This document shows positions 18,827 to 28,381 of a stretch of DNA of 64,000 nucleotides, piece after piece. The stretch is from Geminocystis herdmanii PCC 6308 (lineage in GTDB: Bacteria; Cyanobacteriota; Cyanobacteriia; Cyanobacteriales; Cyanobacteriaceae): positions 427,630 to 491,629 of the forward strand of contig NZ_CM001775.1 of the NCBI RefSeq assembly GCF_000332235.1, read 5' to 3'. The first letter of the stretch is position 1; each line of letters opens with the position of its first letter. The notes beneath the pieces were generated by a model that had not been told where the DNA came from, searched no databases, and worked only from the letters and a program-made list of their open reading frames with translations. A program made the position numbers and the translations under genes.

Positions 18827-18947
18827 CAATACTGCTCGGTTAAGCCCCCCGCCCCCAACTTTAGGGGAGTCAAACTTGGTGAAAGTCCCCAGTATTGGGG
18901 ATTTAGGGGCGGACAAAATAACTTGAGCAACTAACCGAACAGTATTG
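18827..18947. mobile_element. 121-bp MITE, copy A
   Basis: The element starts CAATACTGCTCGGTTA and ends with the inverted match TAACCGAACAGTATTG (one mismatch over 16 bp). Its interior is a GC-richer hairpin-prone block (CCCCAGTATTGGGG, GGGGCGGAC). Two further copies are at 23713-23833 (opposite orientation, same 121-bp length) and 40613-40733. It is flanked by ATTTTTGGCT on the left and ATTTTTGGTG on the right, a candidate decayed 10-bp target duplication. It has no coding capacity. It lies between the GT2 gene and the ABC exporter gene. Confidence 0.85.
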
Positions 18948-18990
18948 ATTTTTGGTGAGGAATTATCACAAATTAAATAGAAGCAAACAG

Positions 18991-21210
18991 CTATTTTTGA
19001 TAATGTTTATTACGAGAAACTTTAAGAACAAATTTTTTAAAGTTGATGATAATTTGGTTAATACCATAATCATTTAATTGACTATTGACAGGAGAAAACT
19101 GTGTATTATTTTCGATATTAGAAATAAGTTCTGTAAACCTATACTCATAATCCAAAATATTAGCCATGGGATTGACTTCTTGCTCAAACTCTTTGATTTC
19201 TGAATCATTCCATGAAGTTATGGAGGGAATATTATCGAGAGAATTAGGACGGATTTTAGAAATATGATTAAAATATGCTTCTGAAATAGTCGATTTAAAA
19301 CCAATAAATTCAACTAATTCTAAATAATTATGATAAGAAAGGTTTTCAAGTTTTTGGATTTTCCAATGACTTTTAGGTATTTTATTAAATTGTTTAAGAA
19401 CACTCTCATTGAGAGCATTCCAGTACCAAGCTAATTTCCCTACTCTAGTCACTAAACACCCTTTATTTAACTGAAAAATTCGATCGCACTTTTCCACGGT
19501 GCTTAATCTATGGGCAATTAAAATAATTGTAAACTGATGACTGAGACTTTCGATCGCCCTCATAACCTCTTTTTCTGTGGCATTATCCAAAGCACTGGTA
19601 GCCTCATCAAATACTATCACAGAAGCATCTCCATATAAAGCTCTGGCAATACCTATTCTTTGTCTTTGTCCTCCACTGAGGCGAATACCTCTTTCGCCAA
19701 TATAAGTATCATATTGAGCGGGTAAACTCTCAATAAATTGATCAATTTGAGCCAATTTAGCTACTTTTTTAACTTGTGTTAAATCAATTCGATCGAAAGG
19801 AACTCCAAAAGCGATATTTTCAGCAATACTACCATCACTCAGGAAAATCAACTGAGGTACATGAGCGATATTTTTCTGCCATTGGTATAAACGCTCACCT
19901 TCAAGTAATAAATCATCAATCATGATTTTTCCTTTTTGAGGTTGCAAAAGTCCTAGGATCAAATCTGCTGTGGTGCTTTTCCCACTCCCCGTAGTTCCGA
20001 CAAAAGCTACAGTTGTTTTAGCCACGATCGTTAAATTTATATCTTTTAATACCCAATCTGTATCTTCTCCATAGCGAAACCAAATTCCATCTAATCTAAT
20101 TTCTCGATCGAAAGGTAAAGGATTAAGGGAATCATTTTCCAGACTGAAATCTATCTTTCTGGAAAGAGCAACTAAAACTTTGTGCAGAGAAATTCTCGAA
20201 CCTTGAATCTTGGCTAAGGAAAAAAAACCTTCTTGGAAAATGGGAAGTAATTTTTTCGTTCCTAAAACTAAACTACCCAACACAGGAACAACTTTACTAA
20301 AATCCCCATTATTGCCTAAATTAAGAGCTAAGAGAATAATACCCCCCATTGCAAGAGCTTCCATGATATATTTCGGTGATTGGGAAATAATTAGATTAGA
20401 AGAGGTTGCTTTTTTATAGGCTCGTTCTGACTCAACGTAAGTATTTACAAAAAAAGGTTGACAATGATCTAGCAATACATCCCGAATACCGCCGATACCT
20501 TCTTGAACAGTTTTAATTCTTCTTTCTCCTGATTCAACAATAACTTTGCTATTTTGCTTTAATAGTTTTTGACGAGTACGATAGATAATGATATAAGCCG
20601 TTCCTAACATTAAAGCCATTCCCAGAGCAATTCTTCCATCAATTATCACTAAAGTTCCAATCAGGGCAGGGGCGAGTAAAGCATCATTAAAAAAAGTTAG
20701 TAAGGGTATTAAAATATTATTTGTTAAGGCTTGAGTATCTCCAGTTACTGTTTGTATTAAATCACTGGTATTATGTTTCACATGAAAACTATAAGGCTGA
20801 TGTAAAGTATTTCGATAAATTTGAGAACTTATGTCAGCCCCTATGGATGCAGCGAGACGAATACGAACATATAGAGTTATTAAGCGCAGTGTACTTGCAA
20901 ATAATATTATGACAATAAATGCTATGGAGAGAAAAAGAATGAACTCTTGAGGAGTTTCTATGTACAGAAACATCAACAAAGTTTTCAATTCAGGCTTATT
21001 AAATAAAACTGGAGAATTACTCAAAGCACTTAAAAAGGGGAAAATAGCACCTAAACTCACCATTTCACTCAGAGACGAAAAAATCATTAGTATCAGCAAT
21101 AATCCTAGTTGAAACCGACGGCGAGGATTTAGATAAGTCCAGAGATTTTTAAGTTGACTAATTAAGGAAGTATCATTATCAATGCTTTCTATTTGTTTAT
21201 CAATGTTCAT
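18991..21210 (-). CDS. MsbA-like ABC exporter (permease plus ATPase) with a C-terminal extension
   Basis: Residues 30-330 form a six-helix exporter membrane domain. The ATPase domain follows, with Walker A GTTGSGKST (405-413), signature LSGGQRQR (511-518), Walker B VIVFDEATSALD (531-542) and the switch histidine in IAHRLS. The protein has about 140 extra residues after the ATPase domain (about 600-739), starting near GKLAWYWNALNES, which resemble nothing I recognise. Its place beside exopolysaccharide genes suggests lipid-linked glycan or polysaccharide-related export at the inner membrane. The FHA-containing transporter gene lies 82 bp upstream on the same strand, so the two may be co-transcribed. 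Confidence 0.85.
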   Translation of the reverse strand: MNIDKQIESIDNDTSLISQLKNLWTYLNPRRRFQLGLLLILMIFSSLSEMVSLGAIFPFLSALSNSPVLFNKPELKTLLMFLYIETPQEFILFLSIAFIVIILFASTLRLITLYVRIRLAASIGADISSQIYRNTLHQPYSFHVKHNTSDLIQTVTGDTQALTNNILIPLLTFFNDALLAPALIGTLVIIDGRIALGMALMLGTAYIIIYRTRQKLLKQNSKVIVESGERRIKTVQEGIGGIRDVLLDHCQPFFVNTYVESERAYKKATSSNLIISQSPKYIMEALAMGGIILLALNLGNNGDFSKVVPVLGSLVLGTKKLLPIFQEGFFSLAKIQGSRISLHKVLVALSRKIDFSLENDSLNPLPFDREIRLDGIWFRYGEDTDWVLKDINLTIVAKTTVAFVGTTGSGKSTTADLILGLLQPQKGKIMIDDLLLEGERLYQWQKNIAHVPQLIFLSDGSIAENIAFGVPFDRIDLTQVKKVAKLAQIDQFIESLPAQYDTYIGERGIRLSGGQRQRIGIARALYGDASVIVFDEATSALDNATEKEVMRAIESLSHQFTIILIAHRLSTVEKCDRIFQLNKGCLVTRVGKLAWYWNALNESVLKQFNKIPKSHWKIQKLENLSYHNYLELVEFIGFKSTISEAYFNHISKIRPNSLDNIPSITSWNDSEIKEFEQEVNPMANILDYEYRFTELISNIENNTQFSPVNSQLNDYGINQIIINFKKFVLKVSRNKHYQK

Positions 21211-21292
21211 AATATTGTAATAATTAGGGGTTGCTGAAAAAAGTTTAGTATTAAGCTAGGAAGCATCTAAGATAAATAAAGCAACCTTTGAT

Positions 21293-23683
21293 TTATAAAA
21301 TATCTTTTCTCTTTTGCATAAACCAAGCGATCGAGATATAAATAAAACTATGAAGAAGGAGAATTTGCCAATTTAAACTAAGGTTACTCCAATCGGGATC
21401 ATAAACATCGGTAATTTTGAAAGGCGCTTCAATTTCTGTGCCATCAGGTAACACTTTTACTTCAGGTACTAAATTATTGATATTCACCAATGAGCCATAA
21501 GCACCTACAGACCAACGACTCACCATGGACCATGATAAATATTTACCAATACCTTCTATCTTGAATAGCACTCCCGAAAAGATGATTTGAGGTAACAACA
21601 GTAAAGGTAAAGCACTATTAGCTTGAGTACTGTTTGTAACCGTAGCCGAAATCATTAAACCAAGAGACATCGACGCAAAAAGGCTTAAAAATGTGGTGAT
21701 AGTAACCCCTGCTAACCATGAAATTGTTTCCGATTCTGGTGGAGAAAAAGCAAATAAAATCACTCCTACCATCAAGATAGTTTGTGCTAATGCTAATCCA
21801 CTTAATACAGCTATTTTTGATTTTAAATAGGCAAATAAATTGAGGTTTACTAACCTTTCTCGGAGGTAAATATCGTTCTCTTTTACTATTTCTTGTAAGG
21901 AGGTAGCTAAACCAACCCAAATTGCCGCCGAAGTGAAGACAAATAAGACAGTTTGAGCTAAAGGGGCTAAAGCTGGATCAGCTTCTTCTGGTAAAATAAA
22001 AGGCTCACTTTCTCTAATTGCTAAATCGATTAAAAATATGCCGATCGGTGCTGTTAATAAGGAGATAATTAAGTTAGTTTTATCTCTCATTATTAATTGG
22101 TAATATCTTTGGCATAAAATTAAAACTTGTTTGAGAAAATTACTTTTAACTTTTTTCGGTTTTATTCTGGCTTTATTTTGATGATCTGTACCTAATTTTT
22201 TAGTGATATATTCATCATAAAATTGAGAATTTTTAAATTTATTAGTTGTGTCAAAAACTGCCTCTTTACTATCTAATTGAATATAAATATCAGCAAAATC
22301 TCCAGTAGTTAAATCAAAAAATTTAATAGCATCTTCGTGATTGCCAAAATAGCATAAATTTCCCCCTTGTCCTAAAAAAACAAGTCGATCGCACAGGTTA
22401 ATATTAGTGGTTGCATGGGTAACAAGAATAACTGTTCTTCCTTGATCTGCTAACTTTCTTAGCAATTGCATCATCTTTTTATCCAATCCCGGATCTAATC
22501 CAGAAGTAGGTTCATCAAGGAAAAATAACTTAGGATCAACTAATAATTCTACCCCGATCGAAACCCTTTTTAACTGTCCACCACTCAAATTTTTTACAAA
22601 AACATCGCGCCTTTCTACCATCTCAATATCCACTAAAGTTTTTTCGATAATGGCATCAATATCCGCATCAGGAGGCAATCTTAACTGGGCTGTATAACGT
22701 AAAACTTCTTCTACTCTTAAATCACGATGAACAATATCAGCTTGAGGTACATAACCAATTTGATTACGATAAATATTAAAGTTATTTCTTAGGTTTTCAC
22801 CGTTTAAATACACCGTGCCTGAAGTGGTAGGTTCGATGCCTAATAAAGTACGCATAAAAGTTGATTTTCCTGCACCACTTCCCCCCACTAAAGCCACTAA
22901 TTGCCCCGGTTCGATCGGTAAGGAAATATCATTTAATAAAGTAATAGATTTACCATTTTTATCTTTAACAACTCGTAAGATATTTTCCGCATCTAAACGG
23001 ATATTTTCGCCACTATCGGCAATGAGTAATTCATCCCCTTGAATAACTAAAGTATAGGGGGCAATTTTAATAACTGAACCTGAAGTTAAATTGATTTTTC
23101 CATCAACTTTGACATCATCAACAAAAACCCCATTACTACTATGATCATATAAAATATATTTCCCATTACTTTGATATTCGATAACGGCGTGTTTACGAGA
23201 AACCGTAGGGGCGATTAATTGTAAATTTGCCGTTTCATCTCTGCCTAAAACAGTAGATTTTTGTTTTAAAGAAATAGATTTTTTGCTAACATTTTCACTA
23301 GAGAAACTTTTACTAGGATCAAAAAATTGAATAGTAACTAAAACATTAACATTTTGACCAATTCTTACGGTATCACCATTATTTAAAAGATAACCTTCAT
23401 GGGGAGTAATTAAAGAATTATTAATAAATAATTTATTACTACTAGGATTAGTTCGATCGCCGTCATAGATATAATAATTATCATCAACTTTAACAATAGT
23501 AGCTTGACAACGGCTAATAACAGACCAATCAGGGGGTACTAAAAAATCGGCAAAATTGGGATCTCGTCCTAAAATATGGTTCGGTTTTATTAACTCAAAA
23601 TAAGGAGAAATTTCCCCTTGATTATTAACAATAATATAAGGATTCGTTGCCAAAACCGTTGCACTACTAGAAAAGCTATTCAT
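21293..23683 (-). CDS. Double-FHA ABC transporter (ABCG-like half transporter)
   Basis: The 796-residue protein has two N-terminal forkhead-associated domains. FHA1 is at about 35-115 (HILGRDPNF and SVISRCQATI) and FHA2 at about 142-212 (TVLGRDETANLQL, SRKHAVIEY and SSNGVFVDD). An ABC ATPase follows with Walker A GGSGAGKST (267-275), signature LSGGQLKR and FFLDEPTSGLDPG. An ABC-2 type membrane domain lies at about 530-790. FHA domains bind phosphothreonine peptides, so transport may be switched by Ser/Thr kinases. FHA2 keeps the GR...S..H core, while FHA1 has SRCQ where SRxH is usual, so only FHA2 looks able to bind. The substrate is unknown. Such FHA-ABCG proteins are common in cyanobacteria. 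Confidence 0.87.
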   Translation of the reverse strand: MNSFSSSATVLATNPYIIVNNQGEISPYFELIKPNHILGRDPNFADFLVPPDWSVISRCQATIVKVDDNYYIYDGDRTNPSSNKLFINNSLITPHEGYLLNNGDTVRIGQNVNVLVTIQFFDPSKSFSSENVSKKSISLKQKSTVLGRDETANLQLIAPTVSRKHAVIEYQSNGKYILYDHSSNGVFVDDVKVDGKINLTSGSVIKIAPYTLVIQGDELLIADSGENIRLDAENILRVVKDKNGKSITLLNDISLPIEPGQLVALVGGSGAGKSTFMRTLLGIEPTTSGTVYLNGENLRNNFNIYRNQIGYVPQADIVHRDLRVEEVLRYTAQLRLPPDADIDAIIEKTLVDIEMVERRDVFVKNLSGGQLKRVSIGVELLVDPKLFFLDEPTSGLDPGLDKKMMQLLRKLADQGRTVILVTHATTNINLCDRLVFLGQGGNLCYFGNHEDAIKFFDLTTGDFADIYIQLDSKEAVFDTTNKFKNSQFYDEYITKKLGTDHQNKARIKPKKVKSNFLKQVLILCQRYYQLIMRDKTNLIISLLTAPIGIFLIDLAIRESEPFILPEEADPALAPLAQTVLFVFTSAAIWVGLATSLQEIVKENDIYLRERLVNLNLFAYLKSKIAVLSGLALAQTILMVGVILFAFSPPESETISWLAGVTITTFLSLFASMSLGLMISATVTNSTQANSALPLLLLPQIIFSGVLFKIEGIGKYLSWSMVSRWSVGAYGSLVNINNLVPEVKVLPDGTEIEAPFKITDVYDPDWSNLSLNWQILLLHSFIYISIAWFMQKRKDIL

Positions 23684-23712
23684 ACAGGTATTTAATAAAG
23701 TAGGATGGGCAT

Positions 23713-23833
23713 CAATACTGTTCGGTTAGTGAATCAAGTTATTTTATCCGCCCCTAAATCCCCAATACTGGGGACTTTTACTAAGTTTGACTCCCCCAAA
23801 GTTGGGGGCAGGGGGCTTAACCGAGGAGTATTG
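23713..23833. mobile_element. 121-bp MITE, copy B (inverted relative to A), with intact target duplication
   Basis: This is the reverse-complement orientation of copy A with the same length. Its terminal repeats are CAATACTGTTCGGTTA and TAACCGAGGAGTATTG. The 10-bp sequence GGATGGGCAT occurs directly before (23703-23712) and directly after (23834-23843) the element, a clean target-site duplication. This defines the element ends and shows it moved by transposition. No coding sequence is present, so a transposase must act in trans. Confidence 0.9.
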
Positions 23834-23952
23834 GGATGGGCATTGCCCACAATTCATTTAATTATCCCTAAATTTAGTTAAACAATAAAATTTATTATCA
23901 TAATCGAAAATACCTAAAGTAAAGAGACTGTATTTCAAGTCTCTGAGGTTAG

Positions 23953-24147
23953 TTATTTTGTTTTTGTTAAAGGTTTAAATCTTTCACCTTTGGAATAATC
24001 GACTAATTGAGCATCCTTAAACCATTCTTCATCTAATTCAGGAATATCAGAATAATCGATGTCTTCATCCCTTATAGCCATTATTTCTTTTATTCTTTCT
24101 GGGGTTTTTGGGGGGATTTCACTTCTTTTAACTGTAATAATTGTCAT
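23953..24147 (-). CDS. Small BrnA-like antitoxin, orphan
   Basis: This 64-residue charged protein contains RDEDIDYSDIPELDEEWFKD (about residues 26-45). It resembles the conserved linker segment of BrnA-type antitoxins, which normally continue into a ribbon-helix-helix DNA-binding part. Here the protein ends about 20 residues later (ERFKPLTKTK), so the DNA-binding part is missing or very short. No BrnT-like toxin gene is adjacent: the upstream gap holds only MITE copy B, and the downstream gene is msrA. It is either a short stand-alone relative or a truncated remnant. Confidence 0.5.
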   Translation of the reverse strand: MTIITVKRSEIPPKTPERIKEIMAIRDEDIDYSDIPELDEEWFKDAQLVDYSKGERFKPLTKTK

Positions 24148-24183
24148 ATATTTTTCTCTCCTAACTTTGATTTTACTGATAAT

Positions 24184-24831
24184 CTACATCGGGCAAGAAA
24201 CTTTTGTACCGCCTAAGCCACAATAACCGTTAGGATTTTTAGCTAAGTATTGTTGATGATAGCCTTCAGCATAGTAAAATTCAGGAGCAGAAATTATTTC
24301 TGTGGTAATTTCGCCATAACCTGCTTTTGTTAACTCTGCTTGAAAAAGAGTTTTAGATTTTTCGGCGAGGTTTTTTTGTTCATCAGAATAGGTATAAATG
24401 CCCGATCGATATTGAGTACCTTTGTCATTGCCTTGACGCATTCCTTGGGTGGGATCATGGTTTTCCCAGAATACTTTTAAGAGGTTTTCATAGGTGATGG
24501 TATCTCGATCGAACACTACTAATACGACTTCATTATGACCTGTTCTACCGCTACAAACTTCTTCATAGGTGGGATTGGGGGTTAAACCTGCACAATAGCC
24601 TACCGCAGTGATATAGATGCCTTTTTCTAGTTGCCAAAATTTGCGTTCAGCCCCCCAAAAACAGCCCATACCAAACACTGCCATTTCCATGGTGTCAGGA
24701 TAGGGGGGATTCATGGGATTACCGTTAACGTAATGCTGTTTGGGAATCGGCATTTTTGTAGTTCTGCCGGGTAAGGCTTCCGCTTTGGTGGGTAGGGTTA
24801 ATTTTTTGTCTCCGAGTCCGAATAAAAACAT
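24184..24831 (-). CDS. msrA: Peptide-methionine (S)-S-oxide reductase
   Basis: The 215-residue protein has the MsrA active-site motif [11 protein letters not shown] with the nucleophilic Cys at residue 57. [19 protein letters not shown] and [11 protein letters not shown] follow, then [19 protein letters not shown] and QYRSGIYTY. The C-terminus has GGTKVSCPM with a possible resolving Cys. It repairs oxidised methionine in proteins using thioredoxin. The N-terminal extension of about 45 residues before the core is typical of cyanobacterial MsrA proteins. A short heptamer repeat tract separates it from guaA upstream. Confidence 0.93.
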   Translation of the reverse strand: MFLFGLGDKKLTLPTKAEALPGRTTKMPIPKQHYVNGNPMNPPYPDTMEMAVFGMGCFWGAERKFWQLEKGIYITAVGYCAGLTPNPTYEEVCSGRTGHNEVVLVVFDRDTITYENLLKVFWENHDPTQGMRQGNDKGTQYRSGIYTYSDEQKNLAEKSKTLFQAELTKAGYGEITTEIISAPEFYYAEGYHQQYLAKNPNGYCGLGGTKVSCPM

Positions 24832-24858
24832 AGTGTTAGGTATTAGGTGATTAGGGTG

Positions 24859-24903
24859 TTAATTCTTAATTCTTAATTCTTAATTCTTAATTCTTAATTA
24901 ATT
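24859..24903. repeat. Heptamer tandem repeat between guaA and msrA
   Basis: Six units of TTAATTC/TTAATTCT-type heptamers run up to the guaA stop codon and slightly into it. A related but different heptamer stretch (TTAGGTATTAGG type) precedes it at 24836-24858. Confidence 0.7.
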
Positions 24904-26530
24904 ACTCCCATTCGATCGTACCGGGGGGTTTGGAGGTGATGTCATAAACCACACGGTTAACGCCTTTTACTTCGTTAACGATACGATTCGACATAGCCTC
25001 TAATAAATCATAAGGAGGTTTTGCCCAATCCGCTGTCATGCCGTCTTCACTGGTGATTAAACGCAACACGATGGGAAAAGCATAGGTTCTTTGATCTCCC
25101 ATTACGCCAACACTTTTAACGGGTAACAAGACAGCAAACGCTTGCCAAAAATCATGGTACATTCCCCATTTTTTGATCTCATCTCGGACAACGAAGTCCG
25201 CATCTCGCAATATATTGAGTTTTTCGGCGGTTACTTCTCCTAAAATACGGATGGCTAAACCGGGTCCGGGGAAGGGATGACGAGAGACAATTTCTTCGGG
25301 AAGTCCGATCGATCGACCAACTTTGCGAACTTCGTCTTTAAAGAGTTTGCGTAATGGTTCAACTAATTTGAAACGGAGATTTTTAGGTAAGCCTCCTACG
25401 TTGTGATGACTTTTGATTTTGACGGCGACTCTTTCTCCTGTTTTGGGATCAACGTTGGTATCAGCTGATTCGATAACATCGGGATATAATGTGCCTTGTG
25501 CCAGAAAATCAAAAGGACCTAAACGGTTGGATTCTTCCTCAAATACTTGGATGAATTCATGACCAATTAAACGGCGTTTTTCTTCAGGATCGGTTACACC
25601 TTCTAACAGAGAGAGGAATCGATCGCGCCCATTCACATATTGAACGTTGATGTGGAACTGTCGATCGAAAATCTCTACAAGCCTCTCTGGTTCACCTTTA
25701 CGCATGAATCCTTGATCAATAAACATACAAGTAAGTTGATCTCCGATGGCTTCATGAAGTAAAAAAGCAAGGGTTGAAGAATCCACCCCACCAGATAAGG
25801 CTAATAAAACTCGTTTATCGCCTACCCTAGCACGAATTTCTTTAATCGATTCTTCGACAAAAGTTTTCGTTGTCCATGTGGGTTCGCAACCGCAAATATG
25901 ATAGACAAAATTACGAATTAAGGCTGTACCATATTCCGAATGAATTACTTCGGGATGAAATTGAACACCGAAAAGTTTTTGTTGATGTTGGGCGATCGCT
26001 GCGCAAGGAGTATTATCCGTATGAGCAAGAATTTTAAAGCCTTCGGGAAGTTCAGTACAAGAGTCGCCGTGACTCATCCACATCGTCGAGTTTTGCTCTA
26101 CGTTGGTAAGTAAATCTGTGGGATCATCGATATGTAAAGAAGCCTTACCATATTCGCCTCTTTTTGCCCTTTCTACTTTACCGCCCAACTGTTTAACCAT
26201 CAACTGCATTCCATAGCATACGCCTAAAACGGGGATACCTAATTGCCAAATTTCAGGATCACAAAGGGGTGCATAATCATCATAAACTGAACTAGGACCT
26301 CCAGAAAGAATAATACCTTTGGGATTGATTTCCCGTAATTTTTCTGCGGTGGTACGATAGGAAATAACCTCAGAATAAACTTCTGTTTCTCGGATACGAC
26401 GGGCAATTAATTCTGAATATTGCGAACCGAAATCGAGAATGGCGATCATTTGACGTTGAACATGAATGCTAGAGTCAATGTCAGTATCTATATTATTTAT
26501 TTTGGGGGGGCTAGTCTCTGCTATAGTCAC
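24902..26530 (-). CDS. guaA: GMP synthase (glutamine-hydrolysing)
   Basis: The 542-residue protein has a class I glutamine amidotransferase domain, with [18 protein letters not shown], the nucleophile motif [10 protein letters not shown] (Cys 105) and [11 protein letters not shown]. The ATP pyrophosphatase domain has [19 protein letters not shown]. The dimerisation domain ends with the hallmark [18 protein letters not shown]. It makes GMP from XMP in purine synthesis. The start is a GTG at 26530; the next in-frame ATG (residue 28, about 26449) lies just before the conserved core and could also be used. The order guaA-msrA on the same strand may reflect shared transcription. Confidence 0.95.
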   Translation of the reverse strand: MTIAETSPPKINNIDTDIDSSIHVQRQMIAILDFGSQYSELIARRIRETEVYSEVISYRTTAEKLREINPKGIILSGGPSSVYDDYAPLCDPEIWQLGIPVLGVCYGMQLMVKQLGGKVERAKRGEYGKASLHIDDPTDLLTNVEQNSTMWMSHGDSCTELPEGFKILAHTDNTPCAAIAQHQQKLFGVQFHPEVIHSEYGTALIRNFVYHICGCEPTWTTKTFVEESIKEIRARVGDKRVLLALSGGVDSSTLAFLLHEAIGDQLTCMFIDQGFMRKGEPERLVEIFDRQFHINVQYVNGRDRFLSLLEGVTDPEEKRRLIGHEFIQVFEEESNRLGPFDFLAQGTLYPDVIESADTNVDPKTGERVAVKIKSHHNVGGLPKNLRFKLVEPLRKLFKDEVRKVGRSIGLPEEIVSRHPFPGPGLAIRILGEVTAEKLNILRDADFVVRDEIKKWGMYHDFWQAFAVLLPVKSVGVMGDQRTYAFPIVLRLITSEDGMTADWAKPPYDLLEAMSNRIVNEVKGVNRVVYDITSKPPGTIEWE

Positions 26531-26616
26531 GGGTACTTACTTTAATGTATTGATTTTTAAATTTTATCATAACCTGAGTGAACCATAGAATTTTCGATCG
26601 AGCTAGGAGTTGGGAA

Positions 26617-26657
26617 GACAAAAAGACAAAAAGACAAAAAGACAAAAAGACAAAAAA
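26617..26657. repeat. 8-bp tandem repeat (GACAAAAA x5)
   Basis: Five perfect GACAAAAA units lie about 90 bp upstream of the guaA start codon on the opposite side from the coding sequence. The tract could vary in copy number and lies where the guaA promoter or leader is expected. Confidence 0.8.
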
Positions 26658-26780
26658 CCTATATTTCGCATAAATCAATAAAATTACTTTAAAGTCCATC
26701 GAAGATTAGGAATTTTTCTACCTATCCATTTGTCCACTATCCACCTACCTCGTTTTCACTACTTTGTCTTCTATCTCATC

Positions 26781-27149
26781 TTAATCATTATGGGATTTTT
26801 GTTGTTGCTGATAGAGGTAAAAATAACGCCCTTTCATTGCCATTAATTGCTCATGAGTGCCTGTTTCGGCGATGGAACCGCTATCCATCACTACAATCAT
26901 ATCAGAGTTTTGAATTGTACCAAGACGGTGAGTAATGAATAATACAGTTCGATCGTGAAAAGCGTGAATTAAGTTTTGGCACACTTGAGCTTCAGTATTG
27001 TAGTCTAAAGCACTGGTTGCCTCATCTAAGATTAACATACGAGGATTTTGTAACACTGATCGTGCGATCGCAATACGTTGACGTTGCCCCCCAGATAAAG
27101 AAGCACCTCTTTCTCCAACTCTGGTGTTATAACCGTTGGATAGATTCAT
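26781..27149 (-). pseudogene. C-terminal remnant of a cNMP-domain ABC exporter (ATPase part)
   Basis: The 122 residues carry only the second half of an ABC ATPase: RVGERGASLSGGQRQRIAIA, Walker B MLILDEATSALD and VLFITHRLGTI. The Walker A half, the whole membrane domain and any peptidase domain are missing. The reading frame continues upstream of the nominal ATG through ...VEIINAAKVAVAHEF to about 27190, which shows the ATG is an internal Met. The frame directly upstream (27194-27736) is the N-terminal cyclic-nucleotide-binding-like part of the same kind of transporter, in a different phase. I read both as the ends of one gene with a large internal deletion. Confidence 0.75.
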
Positions 27150-27193
27150 GATAAATTCATGGGCGACGGCTACCTTCGCCGCATTAATAATTT

Positions 27194-27736
27194 CTACTGT
27201 CTTGCCTTTCCTGCGGATAAATTACAGACTTGACTATCAATAATCGTATCCTTGACTAACTCCTTGAGATTACCTTCTCCTGTGGCTCGTTGTAACAGTT
27301 GTTGTCCTAGTAACTCAAATATTTCGATCAATCCTACTTGATTTTGATAATATTCTTTGAGGGAAGGATGTTTCTTTAATAAATCTAAAAACTTGTCTCT
27401 TTCTAAGGTAAGGGCGACAACGGGAGTAGATGCGATGGCAGTTTCACAGGGAAAACCACGAATTAAACTCTCCCAACCGATAACACTACCGTTACTAATC
27501 AGTTGAACACTAACAGGGGTACTATTTCTAGGATCATAAGCGATACAACGAGCTTGACCTTCGTAAATTATGGCAATATAAGGGGGAATTTTTTCTTTAA
27601 CTAGCATAATTTGCCCCATGTCATATTTAAGGGGTTGAAATTGTGCTGATATTTCTTGAATAGTGTTTGGTGATAGATTTTTAAAGGGTTCGATCGTGGA
27701 GATAAACTCTCCAACGGTGCTAACTGTATAGACCAT
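27194..27736 (-). pseudogene. N-terminal remnant of a cNMP-domain (peptidase-type) ABC exporter
   Basis: The 180 residues form a cyclic-nucleotide-binding-like domain: IEPFKNLSPNTIQEISAQFQ, GQIMLVKEKIPPYIAIIYEG, NGSVIGWESLIRGFPCE and a helical linker. In cyanobacteria this domain heads large type I exporters of the SunT/HlyB/HetC kind (about 1,000 residues), where it is followed by a C39 peptidase, six helices and an ATPase. Here the frame ends at ...CNLSAGKARQ where the long transporter would continue, and 13 bp later the ATPase tail resumes in another phase. About 600-700 residues appear to be lost. The cNMP-like fold might still be made, but transport is not possible. Confidence 0.7.
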
Positions 27737-27885
27737 GAGTAATATTTATTGAAATTTCTTAACCTATTTATAAAAGAATTAAGTGTGATAATTTTTAATA
27801 TGGTTAATTCTAACTTGAAACTATCAATCTGAAATCATTTTCTATTTTATTGACAGAATAATCTTGATAAATTTTTACAGGTTAA

Positions 27886-28308
27886 TTAAGTCTTTTTTAT
27901 ATAGTTTTCTTGAGTTTGAAGTGGAGCTGGACGATCGCATAGAGCCACTTGGCGATCGAACTTAGTACATAAAGATCCATGTTTTTCCCAATACTCTTTT
28001 AAATCATGATTAGGGGTATGTAAACTAGCCTTAGCTTGGTAAAGAATAACTTGACGATGATTTCCCATAGGAATTTTTTTTGTGGATTCCACGGAAATTA
28101 AAGTTCCCCCTAAAATAGTAATATATTGCTCGAAACGTTCTACCATAGAATACTCTACCGTTTGCAAAACAAAAAAGTTACCATCACAAATCAAATGATG
28201 ACTCTTAATCCAGATTTGTAGTTTTTTAATAGCACAAAACGGCGTTATTCTAGTCCCTAAAGTACGATTATTGGTGTCAATAGTTTTCACTATACCTAGG
28301 TTTTTCAT
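27886..28308 (-). CDS. Conserved cyanobacterial hypothetical protein next to rod linker
   Basis: The 140-residue product (from the ATG at 28308) has conserved-looking stretches FVLQTVEYSMVERFEQYITI, GGTLISVESTKKIPMGNHRQ and LKEYWEKHGSLCTKFDRQ. I recognise it as a type found in cyanobacteria but know no function. There is no signal peptide or membrane segment. A GTG at 28323 in frame lies inside a heptamer repeat and is a less likely start. It follows the phycobilisome linker gene by about 75 bp on the same strand. Such proximity might link it to antenna assembly, but nothing in the sequence shows that. Confidence 0.55.
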   Translation of the reverse strand: MKNLGIVKTIDTNNRTLGTRITPFCAIKKLQIWIKSHHLICDGNFFVLQTVEYSMVERFEQYITILGGTLISVESTKKIPMGNHRQVILYQAKASLHTPNHDLKEYWEKHGSLCTKFDRQVALCDRPAPLQTQENYIKKT

Positions 28309-28319
28309 TATTTTACTTA

Positions 28320-28354
28320 ACACCTAACACCTAATGCCTAACACCCTAATCGAT
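28320..28354. repeat. Heptamer repeat between linker and hypothetical gene
   Basis: Four to five units related to CACCTAA (CACCTAA, CACCTAA, TGCCTAA, CACCCTAA) lie between the linker stop and the next gene's start. It is the complement of the TTAGGTG-type heptamers seen at 33461 and 24836. Confidence 0.55.
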
Positions 28355-28381
28355 CAATACCATAAAGCGGCCTAACTAATT

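Noticed and set aside
18827-23833. Composite transposon: two inverted MITE copies bracket the two transporter genes
   Set aside because: Each copy has its own, different flanking direct repeat (ATTTTTGG versus GGATGGGCAT), which shows independent insertions and not movement of the 5-kb unit as a whole.
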